DNA of 64,000 bases, from the NCBI GenBank assembly GCA_019873645.1, contig JAIOAX010000013.1:45940-109939 (forward strand). The letters run 5' to 3'. Below are positions 34,678 through 43,531 of this stretch, piece after piece; position 1 is the first letter of the stretch, and the number at the start of each line of letters is the position of its first letter. Made by a program: the position numbers and the translations under genes. The notes below the pieces were generated by a model. The model had not been told where the DNA came from. It made no database searches and was given only the letters and a program-made list of their open reading frames with translations. The DNA comes from Chloroflexota bacterium (GTDB lineage: Bacteria; Chloroflexota; Anaerolineae; B4-G1; SLSP01).

Positions 34678-35661
34678 ATGGACTACGTAAAACTGGGAAA
34701 CACCGGACTGGATGTCTCACGAATTTGTCTCGGCTGCATGAGTTTCGGCACGGCGGAAGGCTGGGCGCATAATCCCTGGGCGCTGGATGAAGAAGCCAGC
34801 CGGGCGATCATCAAGCGGGCACTGGAGTTGGGGGTCAACTTTTTCGATACGGCCAATGTGTATGCTTTTGGAAGAAGCGAGGAAATCCTGGGGCGCGCCA
34901 TCAAGGATTTCGCCAACCGTGATGAGGTCGTGATCGCCACCAAAGTATGGGGGAAAATGCGCGAAGGCCCAAACGGCGCCGGCCTATCTCGAAAAGCCAT
35001 TATGAGCGAAATTGATCACAGCCTGAGACGCCTGGGCATGGATTATGTGGACCTCTATATCATCCACCGCTGGGATTACCAGACGCCGATAGAAGAGACG
35101 CTGGAAGCCATGCACGACGTTGTCCGAGCCGGCAAGGCCCGCTACATCGGCGCTTCGGCCATGTACGCCTGGCAATTCCAAAAGGCGCTGTATGTGGCCG
35201 AAAAGCACGGCTGGACGCGGTTCGTGTCTATGCAGAATCACTACAACCTCATCTACCGCGAGGAAGAGCGAGAAATGATGCCGCTCTGTCGGGCCGAGAA
35301 AATCGCAGTGACGCCTTACAGCCCATTGGCGTCGGGACGGTTAGCGCGCGATTGGTCGGAAACGACCACCCGTTACGAGACCGATCGCATTGCCAAATGG
35401 AAATACGATGCCAGCGCCGAAGCCGATAAAGCGGTCGTCGAGCGGCTGGCCCAAGTCGCCGAAAAGCGGGGCGTGCCGCGCGCGCAGGTCGCGCTGGCCT
35501 GGCTGTTGCAGAAAGAACCGGTCGTCGCGCCGATTGTCGGGGCAACCAAACTTTCGCACCTCGAAAACGCAATTGGAGCACTGGCCGTCCGGCTAACGCC
35601 TGAAGAGATTGCGTTCATGGAAGAACCTTACGTGCCTCATCGCGTCGTTGGTCCCAATTAA
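34678..35661 (+). CDS. Aldo/keto reductase
   Basis: A 327-residue AKR (YajO/Tas-like). Tetrad: NFFDTANVYAFGRSEE (Asp, Tyr), VVIATKVWG (Lys), LYIIHRWD (His); C-terminal VAPIVGATKLSHLENA binds NADP. GAGGAG precedes ATG. The next gene starts 1 bp after its stop, so it shares a transcript with the CocE-type hydrolase. Confidence 0.94.
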   Translation: MDYVKLGNTGLDVSRICLGCMSFGTAEGWAHNPWALDEEASRAIIKRALELGVNFFDTANVYAFGRSEEILGRAIKDFANRDEVVIATKVWGKMREGPNGAGLSRKAIMSEIDHSLRRLGMDYVDLYIIHRWDYQTPIEETLEAMHDVVRAGKARYIGASAMYAWQFQKALYVAEKHGWTRFVSMQNHYNLIYREEEREMMPLCRAEKIAVTPYSPLASGRLARDWSETTTRYETDRIAKWKYDASAEADKAVVERLAQVAEKRGVPRAQVALAWLLQKEPVVAPIVGATKLSHLENAIGALAVRLTPEEIAFMEEPYVPHRVVGPN

Positions 35662-35662
35662 C

Positions 35663-37381
35663 ATGAAGACAATTCTTATCGAAAAGAACATCATGATACC
35701 GATGCGCGACGGGGTGCGGCTGGCAACGGACGTATATCGGTTGGAAGGTTCGCCGCCGGCCCCGGTGCTTATCGCGCGCACACCCTACAACAAGGAACGC
35801 GCGGTTGCCGGTAGCGATACGTTCGATGTTCTTCGCGCCGTGCAGGCCGGCTATGTCGTGGTGATTCAAGATGTGCGCGGGCGCTTTGCTTCCGAGGGTG
35901 AATTCAATCCCCATTTTCAGGAAGCCCAAGACGGCATTGACGCCTTTGCCTGGGCCGCCGCCCAACCCTGGTCGAACGGCGTCGTGGGCACTTTCGGCGG
36001 CTCGTACCTGGGATGCACCCAATGGCTGCCTGCGCGCGAGCAGCCCCCGGCCTTGCGGGCGATGGCCCCTGCGATCACCTTTTCCGACCTGTACGACGGC
36101 TGCATATACCAGGGCGGCGCCAAGGTGTTGCACGACCTCCTCTGGGTAGTCGGGGCCATCGTTCCGGCGGAAATCCAGCGTCGCGTCGCCCGCGGCGAAA
36201 AGCCGTTAGCGTGTGAAATCCCTCTGGACGCGAATATGGCGCTGAATGAACTCCCGCTCGCCTCGCATCCCTTGATCCGCGAGTATGCCGCCTTTTACCT
36301 GGATTGGCTGGCGCACCCAACGGCGGGTGACTATTGGCTGCCGGCCTCGCCCCGCGCCGGATACGACCAAATCCGCGTGCCCGCGCTCAACATCAGCGGT
36401 TGGTACGACATCTTTTTGTGGAGCACCATCGAGAACTACACGGGCATGAAAAGGCGCGGCGCTACGGAAGAAGCGCGTCGCCATCAACGCCTGATCCTCG
36501 GCCCCTGGACGCACGGCAATTTTAGCGGCAGTTTCCCCGAACGCGAGTTCGGCCCGACCGCCAGCAGCACCGCGATTGACCTGCCCGGCATCCACCTGCG
36601 CTGGTTCGACCGCTGGTTGAAGGGTGTGGACAACGGCATAGACCGGGAACCGCCGGTGATGATCTTTGTGATGGGCATTGACGAATGGCGTCACGAGGCC
36701 GATTGGCCGCTCCCCGACACGCAATACCGCTCCTACTACCTGCACAGCAGCGGTGCGGCGAACACGCTGCACGGCGACGGCGCGCTCTTCACCGAGCCGC
36801 CGGGGGACGAGCCGCCGGACGTGTATCTGTACAATCCGCTGCGCCCCGTACCGACGGTAGGTGGGCAGGTGATTCTGCCCGGCGCCAATTCTATGGGACC
36901 GCGCGACCAACGTCAAGTCGAGGCGCGCGATGACGTTTTGGTGTATACTACCCCCGTGCTGGAGCACGCAGTCGAGGTTATTGGCCCGGTCGCATTGCGG
37001 CTATTCGTGTCTTCTTCGGCGCGCGACACCGACTTTACCGGCAAGCTGGTGGATGTGTACCCGGACGGGCGGGCCATCATCCTGACCGAAGGCATCCTGC
37101 GGGCGCGCTATCGCAACTCGCTGGCAGAGCCAGAACTGCTCGAACCGGGGAAAATCTATGAACTTTGTCTCAATTTGTGGGCCACGGCGAACGTATTCCT
37201 GCCGGGGCATCGTATCCGGCTGGAAGTTTCAAGCAGCAATTTCCCGCGCTTCGACCGTAACAGCAACACGGGCGGCAACATTGCCGGCGAAACCCGCGAG
37301 CAGTATCAACCGGCGATCAATCGTATTTTTCACGACGCGGCGCATCCGTCGCACCTGATCCTGCCGATTATTGAGCGATAA
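35663..37381 (+). CDS. CocE/NonD-family hydrolase (X-Pro dipeptidyl-peptidase S15 type)
   Basis: A 572-residue alpha/beta hydrolase. Nucleophile motif GTFGGSYLGCTQW (Ser about residue 112), catalytic His in LGPWTHGNF and a C-terminal jelly-roll PepX_C domain (VIGPVALRLFVSSSARDTDFTGKL). Members cleave esters or amides such as cocaine, acyl-amino acids or beta-lactam precursors. Start at MKTILIEKNIMIPMRDGV is chosen over the upstream frame, which overlaps the AKR. Confidence 0.93.
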   Translation: MKTILIEKNIMIPMRDGVRLATDVYRLEGSPPAPVLIARTPYNKERAVAGSDTFDVLRAVQAGYVVVIQDVRGRFASEGEFNPHFQEAQDGIDAFAWAAAQPWSNGVVGTFGGSYLGCTQWLPAREQPPALRAMAPAITFSDLYDGCIYQGGAKVLHDLLWVVGAIVPAEIQRRVARGEKPLACEIPLDANMALNELPLASHPLIREYAAFYLDWLAHPTAGDYWLPASPRAGYDQIRVPALNISGWYDIFLWSTIENYTGMKRRGATEEARRHQRLILGPWTHGNFSGSFPEREFGPTASSTAIDLPGIHLRWFDRWLKGVDNGIDREPPVMIFVMGIDEWRHEADWPLPDTQYRSYYLHSSGAANTLHGDGALFTEPPGDEPPDVYLYNPLRPVPTVGGQVILPGANSMGPRDQRQVEARDDVLVYTTPVLEHAVEVIGPVALRLFVSSSARDTDFTGKLVDVYPDGRAIILTEGILRARYRNSLAEPELLEPGKIYELCLNLWATANVFLPGHRIRLEVSSSNFPRFDRNSNTGGNIAGETREQYQPAINRIFHDAAHPSHLILPIIER

Positions 37382-37383
37382 CG

Positions 37384-38313
37384 ATGACAAAAACCGGTTC
37401 CACGCTCAAAGGCGTCAGCTTTCTCATCCTGGCGATGCTGATTATCTCCACCCAGAGCATCGCGGTGAAATGGCTGGGCGGCAGTTACCCGGTGCTGGAA
37501 ATGGTCGTCTTGCGCAACCTGGTCGCCCTGCCGTTCACCGTGCTTTTTTCCCGGCGCGAAGGGCAACGCGGGCTGCCCCCAACCAGGCAGTTGGGGCTGG
37601 AATTCACCCGTGGGCTTTTCCTGTTCATCTCCTACACAACCTTTATGATGGGATTGGCTGCCTTGCCGCTGGCAGAAGTAGAAGCGCTCCGCTTTTCCGG
37701 ACCGTTGATGATCACCCTTCTGTCAGTTCTGATGCTGGGCGAAAAAGTGGAATTACGGCGTTGGCTGGCGCTGCTCGTCGGCTTTATCGGCGTCTTGCTC
37801 ATCGTCCGGCCTGGCGCGACGACGTTCAACAGCGGGTCCATTTTCGTTCTGATCAGTGTGCTTTTCTACGCGCTGACGGTCATTGCCACCCGCAGGCTGC
37901 AAACCACCGACAGCAGTGCGACAATGGCTTTCTACAGCTCGCTCGTCTACCTGGCCGCCGCGCTGACTTTGGCGCCGATTACGCTCACGGTTGGCGAAAT
38001 CCCCGGCGCCCATCCGAGCATCGCTTTCCTGTTTCGCAACTGGGCGATGCCAACTCTGCTGGATGGATTCATCATGGGCGGCCTGGGGCTGGTCTGGGCA
38101 GGGTGGACGTACTTTATGGCGTGCGCCTACAGCCTGGCGCCCGCCTCGGTGATCGCGCCGTTTGAGTATCTCGCGTTGCCTATCAACATCCTGTGGGGCC
38201 TGCTTCTCTGGCACGAGATTCCCACCTGGGCGACGTTGGGCGGCGCGTTGTTGACATTATTCGCTGGATTGTGTATTCTGTATCGAGATCGTCCAATCAG
38301 GAGGGAAAAATGA
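37384..38313 (+). CDS. DMT-superfamily transporter (EamA)
   Basis: A 309-residue membrane protein with ten predicted helices in two EamA halves (first: FLFISYTTFMMGLAALPLAEV; second: GLVWAGWTYFMACAYSLAPAS). These move metabolites or amino acids, often outward. Begins 2 bp after the hydrolase stop and its own stop overlaps the DUF362 start by 4 bp (ATGA). Confidence 0.94.
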   Translation: MTKTGSTLKGVSFLILAMLIISTQSIAVKWLGGSYPVLEMVVLRNLVALPFTVLFSRREGQRGLPPTRQLGLEFTRGLFLFISYTTFMMGLAALPLAEVEALRFSGPLMITLLSVLMLGEKVELRRWLALLVGFIGVLLIVRPGATTFNSGSIFVLISVLFYALTVIATRRLQTTDSSATMAFYSSLVYLAAALTLAPITLTVGEIPGAHPSIAFLFRNWAMPTLLDGFIMGGLGLVWAGWTYFMACAYSLAPASVIAPFEYLALPINILWGLLLWHEIPTWATLGGALLTLFAGLCILYRDRPIRREK

Positions 38314-39389
38314 TTTCTCGTCGTGAGTTTCTTCGTCGTTCGGCGCTTTGTGCACTGGCGCTGGCCGGGAGCAATGCCCTGGCCGCCTGCCGCCCGGCGA
38401 CCACCCAGCCGTCATCGCCAACCGCAACGCCGCCGTCCCCGAACGTGCCTACGGCCACACCTTCTCAGTCTTCTATGTCAACAACCTCCCCGGCGACGGC
38501 TGCGTCCTCTCCGTCTTTCACACCGACCAACCCGCCGGTGACTGTTGCTGCAACCGTGTCGGCCGGTACCGGCGACGCTTACCTGGCCGTCGCGCACGGC
38601 AAGTCCCTCGGCCCGGCCGAACTCACACGCCGGGCTATTGCCGCCATAGGGGGTATCGAACGGTTCGTGAAAAAAGGCGCCGATGTCATCGTCAAACCCA
38701 ACATCTGCAATGCTTATAACGGTCCCGAGTATGCCAGCACCACCAACCCGGAGGTCGTCGCCGCCATCGTCGAGCTGTGCCTGCAGGCCGGGGCCAAACG
38801 TGTGCGGGTAATGGATTTCCCGTTTGGCGGCACGGCACAGAACGCTTACAAAACGAGCGGGATCGCCAAGGCCGTCGAGGCCGTCGGCGGGCAGATGGAG
38901 GTGATGAGCGCCCTCAAATACCGGACGGTTGAAATTCCCAATGCCCAGGCCCTGAACAAGACCGACATTTATGGCGACATCCTCAGCGCCGACGTGGTCA
39001 TCAACGTGCCGATTGCCAAACACCACAGCATGGCTACGCTCACCCTCGGACTCAAAAACCTGATGGGGACGGTCAAGGATCGTGGCGCGTTGCACGCCAG
39101 GGGGCTGCCACAGTCCATCGTTGACCTGGCGACGGTCGTCCGGCCACAATTGACCGTCATTGACGCCATCCGCATCCTGGTCGCCAACGGCCCGACCGGC
39201 GGCAACCTGAACGATGTCAAAGAAATGAACACGGTCATCGCCAGCACCGACGTGGTCGCCGCCGATGCTTACGCGGCGACGCTTTTCGGCCTGACCGGAG
39301 CCGATGTCGCCTATATCAAGCTCGCCAACGAACGGGGACTGGGTACAATGGACCTTGATGCGCTCAAGATCGAAGAAATTGGTGTGTAA
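38310..39389 (+). CDS. DUF362 protein with Tat-like lipoprotein signal
   Basis: A 359-residue DUF362 protein. The N-terminus MISRREFLRRSALCALALAG with a following NALAAC shows a twin-arginine-like motif and a lipobox-like Cys, and then a Thr/Ser/Pro linker, so it is probably exported and anchored. The core has DVIVKPNICNAY, VVINVPIAKHHSMATLTLGL and KNLMGTVKDRG, family landmarks. Function is unknown; DUF362 proteins are often paired with ferredoxin domains. Here the next gene (2 bp away) is a membrane polyferredoxin. Confidence 0.93.
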   Translation: MISRREFLRRSALCALALAGSNALAACRPATTQPSSPTATPPSPNVPTATPSQSSMSTTSPATAASSPSFTPTNPPVTVAATVSAGTGDAYLAVAHGKSLGPAELTRRAIAAIGGIERFVKKGADVIVKPNICNAYNGPEYASTTNPEVVAAIVELCLQAGAKRVRVMDFPFGGTAQNAYKTSGIAKAVEAVGGQMEVMSALKYRTVEIPNAQALNKTDIYGDILSADVVINVPIAKHHSMATLTLGLKNLMGTVKDRGALHARGLPQSIVDLATVVRPQLTVIDAIRILVANGPTGGNLNDVKEMNTVIASTDVVAADAYAATLFGLTGADVAYIKLANERGLGTMDLDALKIEEIGV

Positions 39390-39390
39390 A

Positions 39391-40983
39391 ATGCCACACT
39401 CCCCTGAAGCCAAACGCACATTCACCCCAGTTTTCGCAGACAGAGCTACACACGCCCTCCGCCGCCTGCGCCCGTGGGTGCAGGCCCTGGCATTTCTTTT
39501 CTTTGTTGCGACGCTGGTAGCGGCCGGACGGGTAGCCTTTCTGCCTGCCGACCTGTTCTTCCGCCTCGATCCGCTGGTCGGGTTGGCGGGGATGCTGGCG
39601 GCGCGGCGGGTGATGTCGGCGCTGCTGATCGGCGGGGTGCTCGCGCTGCTCCTGGCCCTGGTGGCCGGGCGAGCCTGGTGTGGCTGGCTTTGCCCGCTGG
39701 GGACGGTGCTGGATTGGACGCCGGCGCGCAAACCGGCCCCCAAAGAGGCTGACCTCACCTCACGCTGGCGGCAGGTCAAGTATTTCCTCCTGGCGCTGAT
39801 CCTGGTGGCGGCCCTGCTGGGCAACCTCACCCTGATTTTTCTCGATCCGATCACACTGCTCTACCGGACAATAGCCGCCGCCGTCTGGCCGGCGCTGACG
39901 GCGATTGTTTCAGGGATCGAACACGCGCTGGTCAGGTTGCCCGTGCCCGCTCTGCAAGACGCCGTGGTAGCGGTAGACACCTTTCTGCGGAGCACCGTGC
40001 TGCCGGTGGAGCAACCGGTTTACGGACTGAGCAGCCTGATCGCAGTGTTGTTTGTGACCGTGCTGGCCCTGAACGCCTGGCGCGCGCGCTTTTGGTGTCG
40101 CTACCTGTGTCCACTGGGCGCGCTGCTCGGCCTGGTTGGCAAGGTGGCCTGGCTGCGGCGCACCGTGAACGACCGTTGCGTTGCCTGTGGACGCTGCGCA
40201 CGCGCCTGTCCAACCGGGACGATTGACCCCGCGCGAGGGTATGTCAGTGCCCCCTCCGAGTGCATCATGTGCCTGGAGTGTGCGCCGGCCTGCCCACAGG
40301 ATGCCCAAGAGTTCCGTGGTCATCTGCGGCCGGCGGCCTGGCAGCCCTACGATCCCTCGCGGCGACAGTTTCTTGCCTCGGCCGGCGCGGCGGCGGCCCT
40401 GGTAGGCTTGAGCGCGGTGACGCCGACGGCCAAACGGCCCCATCCGTTCCTGTTGCGCCCCCCTGGCGCTACTGACCCCGATTTTCTCACCCGATGCGTA
40501 CGCTGCGGCATCTGCATCAAGGTCTGTCCCACTTCGGCCTTGCAACCCAGTTTGACAACGGCCGGTTGGCCCGGCGTCTGGACGCCGGTGCTCGTGCCGC
40601 GCATCGGTTATTGCGACTTCTCGTGCAATGCCTGTGGGCAAGTCTGCCCGACCGGCGCCATCCCCCGTCTGACGCTGGAGGAAAAGCGTCAGACGGTGAT
40701 CGGACATGCCTATATCAACCGTAATCGCTGTCTGCCGTGGGCCAGCGGGCGCAGTTGCATCACCTGCGAAGAGATGTGCCCGCGACCGGAGAAAGCGATC
40801 CAGCTTGAGGAGGTGCAGGTGACACGCCCCGACGGACAGACGATCACCCTCCAGCGGCCGTATGTGGTCCAGGAACGCTGTATCGGCTGTGGCATCTGCG
40901 AAAACCACTGTCCGCTTGGCGGTGAAGCCGCCATCCGCGTTTACACACCAACGGAATTGGGGGCCGGGCAGGTATTCAGTTAA
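39391..40983 (+). CDS. Membrane polyferredoxin (NapH-like plus NapG-like fusion)
   Basis: A 530-residue protein: four N-terminal membrane helices with two CxxxCP motifs (CGWLCPLG, CRYLCPLG) as in NapH/NosR, two ferredoxin motifs (CVACGRCARACP, CIMCLECAPACP), an internal Tat-like SRRQFLASAGAAAALVG, then further Fe-S motifs CVRCGICIKVCP, CNACGQVCP, CITCEEMCP and CIGCGICENHCP. Roughly six clusters. It should carry electrons across or along the membrane, with the DUF362 partner. Last of the run starting at 34678. Confidence 0.93.
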   Translation: MPHSPEAKRTFTPVFADRATHALRRLRPWVQALAFLFFVATLVAAGRVAFLPADLFFRLDPLVGLAGMLAARRVMSALLIGGVLALLLALVAGRAWCGWLCPLGTVLDWTPARKPAPKEADLTSRWRQVKYFLLALILVAALLGNLTLIFLDPITLLYRTIAAAVWPALTAIVSGIEHALVRLPVPALQDAVVAVDTFLRSTVLPVEQPVYGLSSLIAVLFVTVLALNAWRARFWCRYLCPLGALLGLVGKVAWLRRTVNDRCVACGRCARACPTGTIDPARGYVSAPSECIMCLECAPACPQDAQEFRGHLRPAAWQPYDPSRRQFLASAGAAAALVGLSAVTPTAKRPHPFLLRPPGATDPDFLTRCVRCGICIKVCPTSALQPSLTTAGWPGVWTPVLVPRIGYCDFSCNACGQVCPTGAIPRLTLEEKRQTVIGHAYINRNRCLPWASGRSCITCEEMCPRPEKAIQLEEVQVTRPDGQTITLQRPYVVQERCIGCGICENHCPLGGEAAIRVYTPTELGAGQVFS

Positions 40984-41241
40984 CTTGAAGCAGTTCTCCT
41001 TCGAAAATAGTCGTATAGTCGTTAGTCTTGTAGTCGAATCGCCGTTTTCGTCCTCGTTGGTGTGATTTGCCACATGGCGACTCCCTTGAAAATAGCCACA
41101 GAAACCACAGAGGTCACAGAGAAAAAAGAGAGGCTCTGCGTCCTTTGCGTCCTTTGCGGTGAAATTTTCATCCAACTGCTGGTGAACCGCCGGTTAATGA
41201 TGAATTCCTCTATAAATAAACCGCTAATCTACGCCAATCTT
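40984..41241. repeat. Intergenic word repeats
   Basis: Contains TAGTCGTATAGTCGTTAGTC-like words (also near 1430 and 12650) and CACAGAAACCACAGAGGTCACAGAG followed by TGCGTCCTTTGCGTCCTTTGCGG. Ends in the palindromic repeat at 41218-41279, which overlaps the 3' end of the PMP gene. No gene seen. Confidence 0.7.
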
Positions 41242-42921
41242 CTAAAAAATTAGCGAAGATTCGCGCGATTCGCGGTTAAAATTTTCATTATCGGTGCTGT
41301 ATCGCAGGTTCGGTTGCACTCCTTTGGCTTGGTTTGTTCCTCCTGATGACTTGCGTTGACGTCGGAAAAAGGCCGCTGCCCTGCCGAACGCGAGTAAGCC
41401 TGCCAGGGGCAAGGCCGCGACGGGGGCGAATCCTCGCGCCGCCATCCCCACCAGGCGCGTGGCGGTGGGCGTGCTCCCCTTGCTGGTGTCGAACAGCGTC
41501 CACGCGCTAAATGCCGTGACACCCACCACGGTGACACAGCCGCCATCCACTACACCGCCGCGCGCCTCCCAAGCGCTGCCATTCCAGCGGAAGGCACGCA
41601 AGTGCGTCTCACTTAATCCGGCAATTTCATCCGGCGTGTAGCAAAACGCGACGGTTGCAGCGAACGGGCTACCGCTAGCCGTGATCCACCACGTCGCCGT
41701 AATCTCGCCGGTATTGTAGACGCCGCCGGGCGCGGCGAAGCGTTTGGTCACGGTGATTGTCCCTGCGTTCCCACTGGTGATGGTGAGGCGGAGGCGCGTC
41801 GGGCCGAAGCTGTACGGGACGCCGGTTGTCAGCCCGGTCTTGATCACCGTGTGGCTATCGCTGTACTGTAGCTCATACGCGCCGATGTCACAGCGCAAGT
41901 CATTGCGCAGGAAGCCACGCTGATCCGTCGCCGGGCAATTTGCGGGGTCGCCTGCATCAATCGCCGGCGAGCCGAAGTCCAGGCGCAGGTTGCCGTTGGC
42001 CGCGTCCACAAAGCGTGGGTCAGCGTCAATGTTCCCGTTGCCATCCGTGCCGCAGGCAGGGTCCCAGCCGCCGCCGGAACCGCCGCAGCCCTGAAGGTCG
42101 CTGTAAGCGATGATGGGCGTGCTGCTCTCGTTATAGATGCTTTGGCCAGTGGGGGCGGTGTTGCCCCAGATGATGACGTTGGTCAACGTTGGGCTGCTGT
42201 TACCATAGTTGTACATCCCGCCGCCCCAGCCAGCCGAGTTGCCGCTGAAGGTGACGTTAGTCAACGTTGGGCTGCTATTGGCGTAGTTGCCCATCCCGCC
42301 GCCGTAGTAGGAAGTCGAGTTGCCGCTGAAGGTGACGTGGGTCAGCGTCGGGCTGCCACTCTCGTTGTACATCCCGCCGCCGTAGTAATTTGTTTGTCCA
42401 GCAGTGATGACAAAGCCGTCCAGCACAGCGGTGGCATCTGTCCCGCTGCCGGTGACGACGTCGTAAGCATTGTTACCCTTAATGTCATTCCACGTTTCGG
42501 CGATATAGTTCCCGTCGTTGTTGACGTCGTTCCGGTCAATATCGCCGCTGAGGATGGTCTTGTTGGTCTGCCAGTTGCGCTGGTTGCGGAGGGTCTCCGT
42601 CCCGGCAAAGCCGCCGTAGAGGGCCACGCCGTTCTTCAGGGTGAAGGTGGCGGTGAGGATGCCGGCCGCGCCGGGGTAATGCGCGCCGGCCTTGACCCAG
42701 ATTTCATCGCCGCTGATGGCCTGGGCCAGCGCGGTTTGCAGCGTGCAGGCGTTGGCCCACAAGGAGCAGTCGCCGCTGCCCTGCGCCGTAGGTGCGGCGT
42801 AGCGCACGCCGGGGGCAGCGCGCACGGTACGCGGAGTGGTCAGGTTGACCGCGGTGGTCAGGAATAGCCCGCTCAGCAAAAGGGCCATCCCCACCGTAAG
42901 GCTACGGGTTGTGGTGCTCAT
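41242..42921 (-). CDS. Secreted PMP-repeat surface protein
   Basis: A 559-residue protein: signal peptide (RSLTVGMALLLSGLFLTTAV), a right-handed beta-helix of chlamydial-type repeats (SPTLTHVTFSGNS, SPTLTNVTFSGNS, SPTLTNVIIWGN each with GGGMYN), a domain with FCYTPDEIAGL, and a C-terminal anchor (AALPLAGLLAFGRAAAFFRR). The last residues, ENFNRESRESSLIF, are encoded by a palindromic intergenic repeat that also supplies the stop codon, so the original end was probably earlier. GGAGG site before ATG. Confidence 0.87.
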   Translation of the reverse strand: MSTTTRSLTVGMALLLSGLFLTTAVNLTTPRTVRAAPGVRYAAPTAQGSGDCSLWANACTLQTALAQAISGDEIWVKAGAHYPGAAGILTATFTLKNGVALYGGFAGTETLRNQRNWQTNKTILSGDIDRNDVNNDGNYIAETWNDIKGNNAYDVVTGSGTDATAVLDGFVITAGQTNYYGGGMYNESGSPTLTHVTFSGNSTSYYGGGMGNYANSSPTLTNVTFSGNSAGWGGGMYNYGNSSPTLTNVIIWGNTAPTGQSIYNESSTPIIAYSDLQGCGGSGGGWDPACGTDGNGNIDADPRFVDAANGNLRLDFGSPAIDAGDPANCPATDQRGFLRNDLRCDIGAYELQYSDSHTVIKTGLTTGVPYSFGPTRLRLTITSGNAGTITVTKRFAAPGGVYNTGEITATWWITASGSPFAATVAFCYTPDEIAGLSETHLRAFRWNGSAWEARGGVVDGGCVTVVGVTAFSAWTLFDTSKGSTPTATRLVGMAARGFAPVAALPLAGLLAFGRAAAFFRRQRKSSGGTNQAKGVQPNLRYSTDNENFNRESRESSLIF

Positions 42922-42975
42922 TTTTGTCCTCCTGTTGCCTGAATATCAGAGCTGAATGTCAAAGTTGATGGATAT

Positions 42976-43413
42976 CTACTCCTGTTTGGGTTCGCGTATT
43001 GGCGATGCATGACCACATGGCTGGCTGGCCAAAATGGCTGACGCACTATCGCCCAGGCGGATGCGGCTTTCCAAGTCGCTTGCTTCAGCCAGCGCTTTCT
43101 CTTCATCGCCGCCGAACCCGTACTCGGCGACTAAGGCGATGGTGATCATCACACTATGCCTGAGCCGTGGCGCGCGCGCCGTTCCGGTCTCCCCATCCAG
43201 GAAGCGTGCAAGTCCGCCGGGCAGGCGAGGGATGCCGCGCTCCCGTGCGGACGGCCACCGGTATCGTGCGCCTGTAGCCCACCAGGCCCGTTGCGCTCCA
43301 AGCGCAACACGCAGGCCGTATAGGGATAAGTTTGGCGCGCTAACATACTCCGAATTATAAGAAATGACTATCACCGGAGTATCAACAGACAGGTTTTTCA
43401 TGCTGGATAACAT
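42976..43413 (-). CDS. Possible hypothetical protein
   Basis: An open frame of 145 codons (or from an internal ATG, MKNLSVDTP) with an acidic C-terminal helix ITIALVAEYGFGGDEEKALA. No ribosome site or family; overlapping frames on the other strand are also open, so it may not be real. Confidence 0.3.
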   Translation of the reverse strand: MLSSMKNLSVDTPVIVISYNSEYVSAPNLSLYGLRVALGAQRAWWATGARYRWPSARERGIPRLPGGLARFLDGETGTARAPRLRHSVMITIALVAEYGFGGDEEKALAEASDLESRIRLGDSASAILASQPCGHASPIREPKQE

Positions 43414-43494
43414 CCTAACGAGGAGACACCTGCGCTGCCGTACACCATCCAGCAGAACATGCGTGTGCCGGATTGATGGCCGGCGCTACGAAGA

Positions 43495-43514
43495 CGGCGG
43501 ATTGTAATCCGCCG
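43495..43514. repeat. Hairpin CGGCGGATT-GT-AATCCGCCG before the BTAD gene
   Basis: A perfect 9-bp stem with a two-base loop 17 bp upstream of the BTAD gene start. It is another GGCGGATTGTAATCCGCC-style hairpin word and may influence ribosome access. Confidence 0.6.
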
Positions 43515-43531
43515 GGAGCAATGGTCGTGAT

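Noticed and set aside
42142..42867. 241-codon plus-strand frame opposite the PMP gene
   Set aside because: Val/Ala-rich repeats mirror the PMP repeats of the true minus-strand gene.
43034..43360. Plus-strand frame of 108 codons before the BTAD gene
   Set aside because: Ser/Arg/Pro-rich with no ribosome site; overlaps another weak frame, so not supported.
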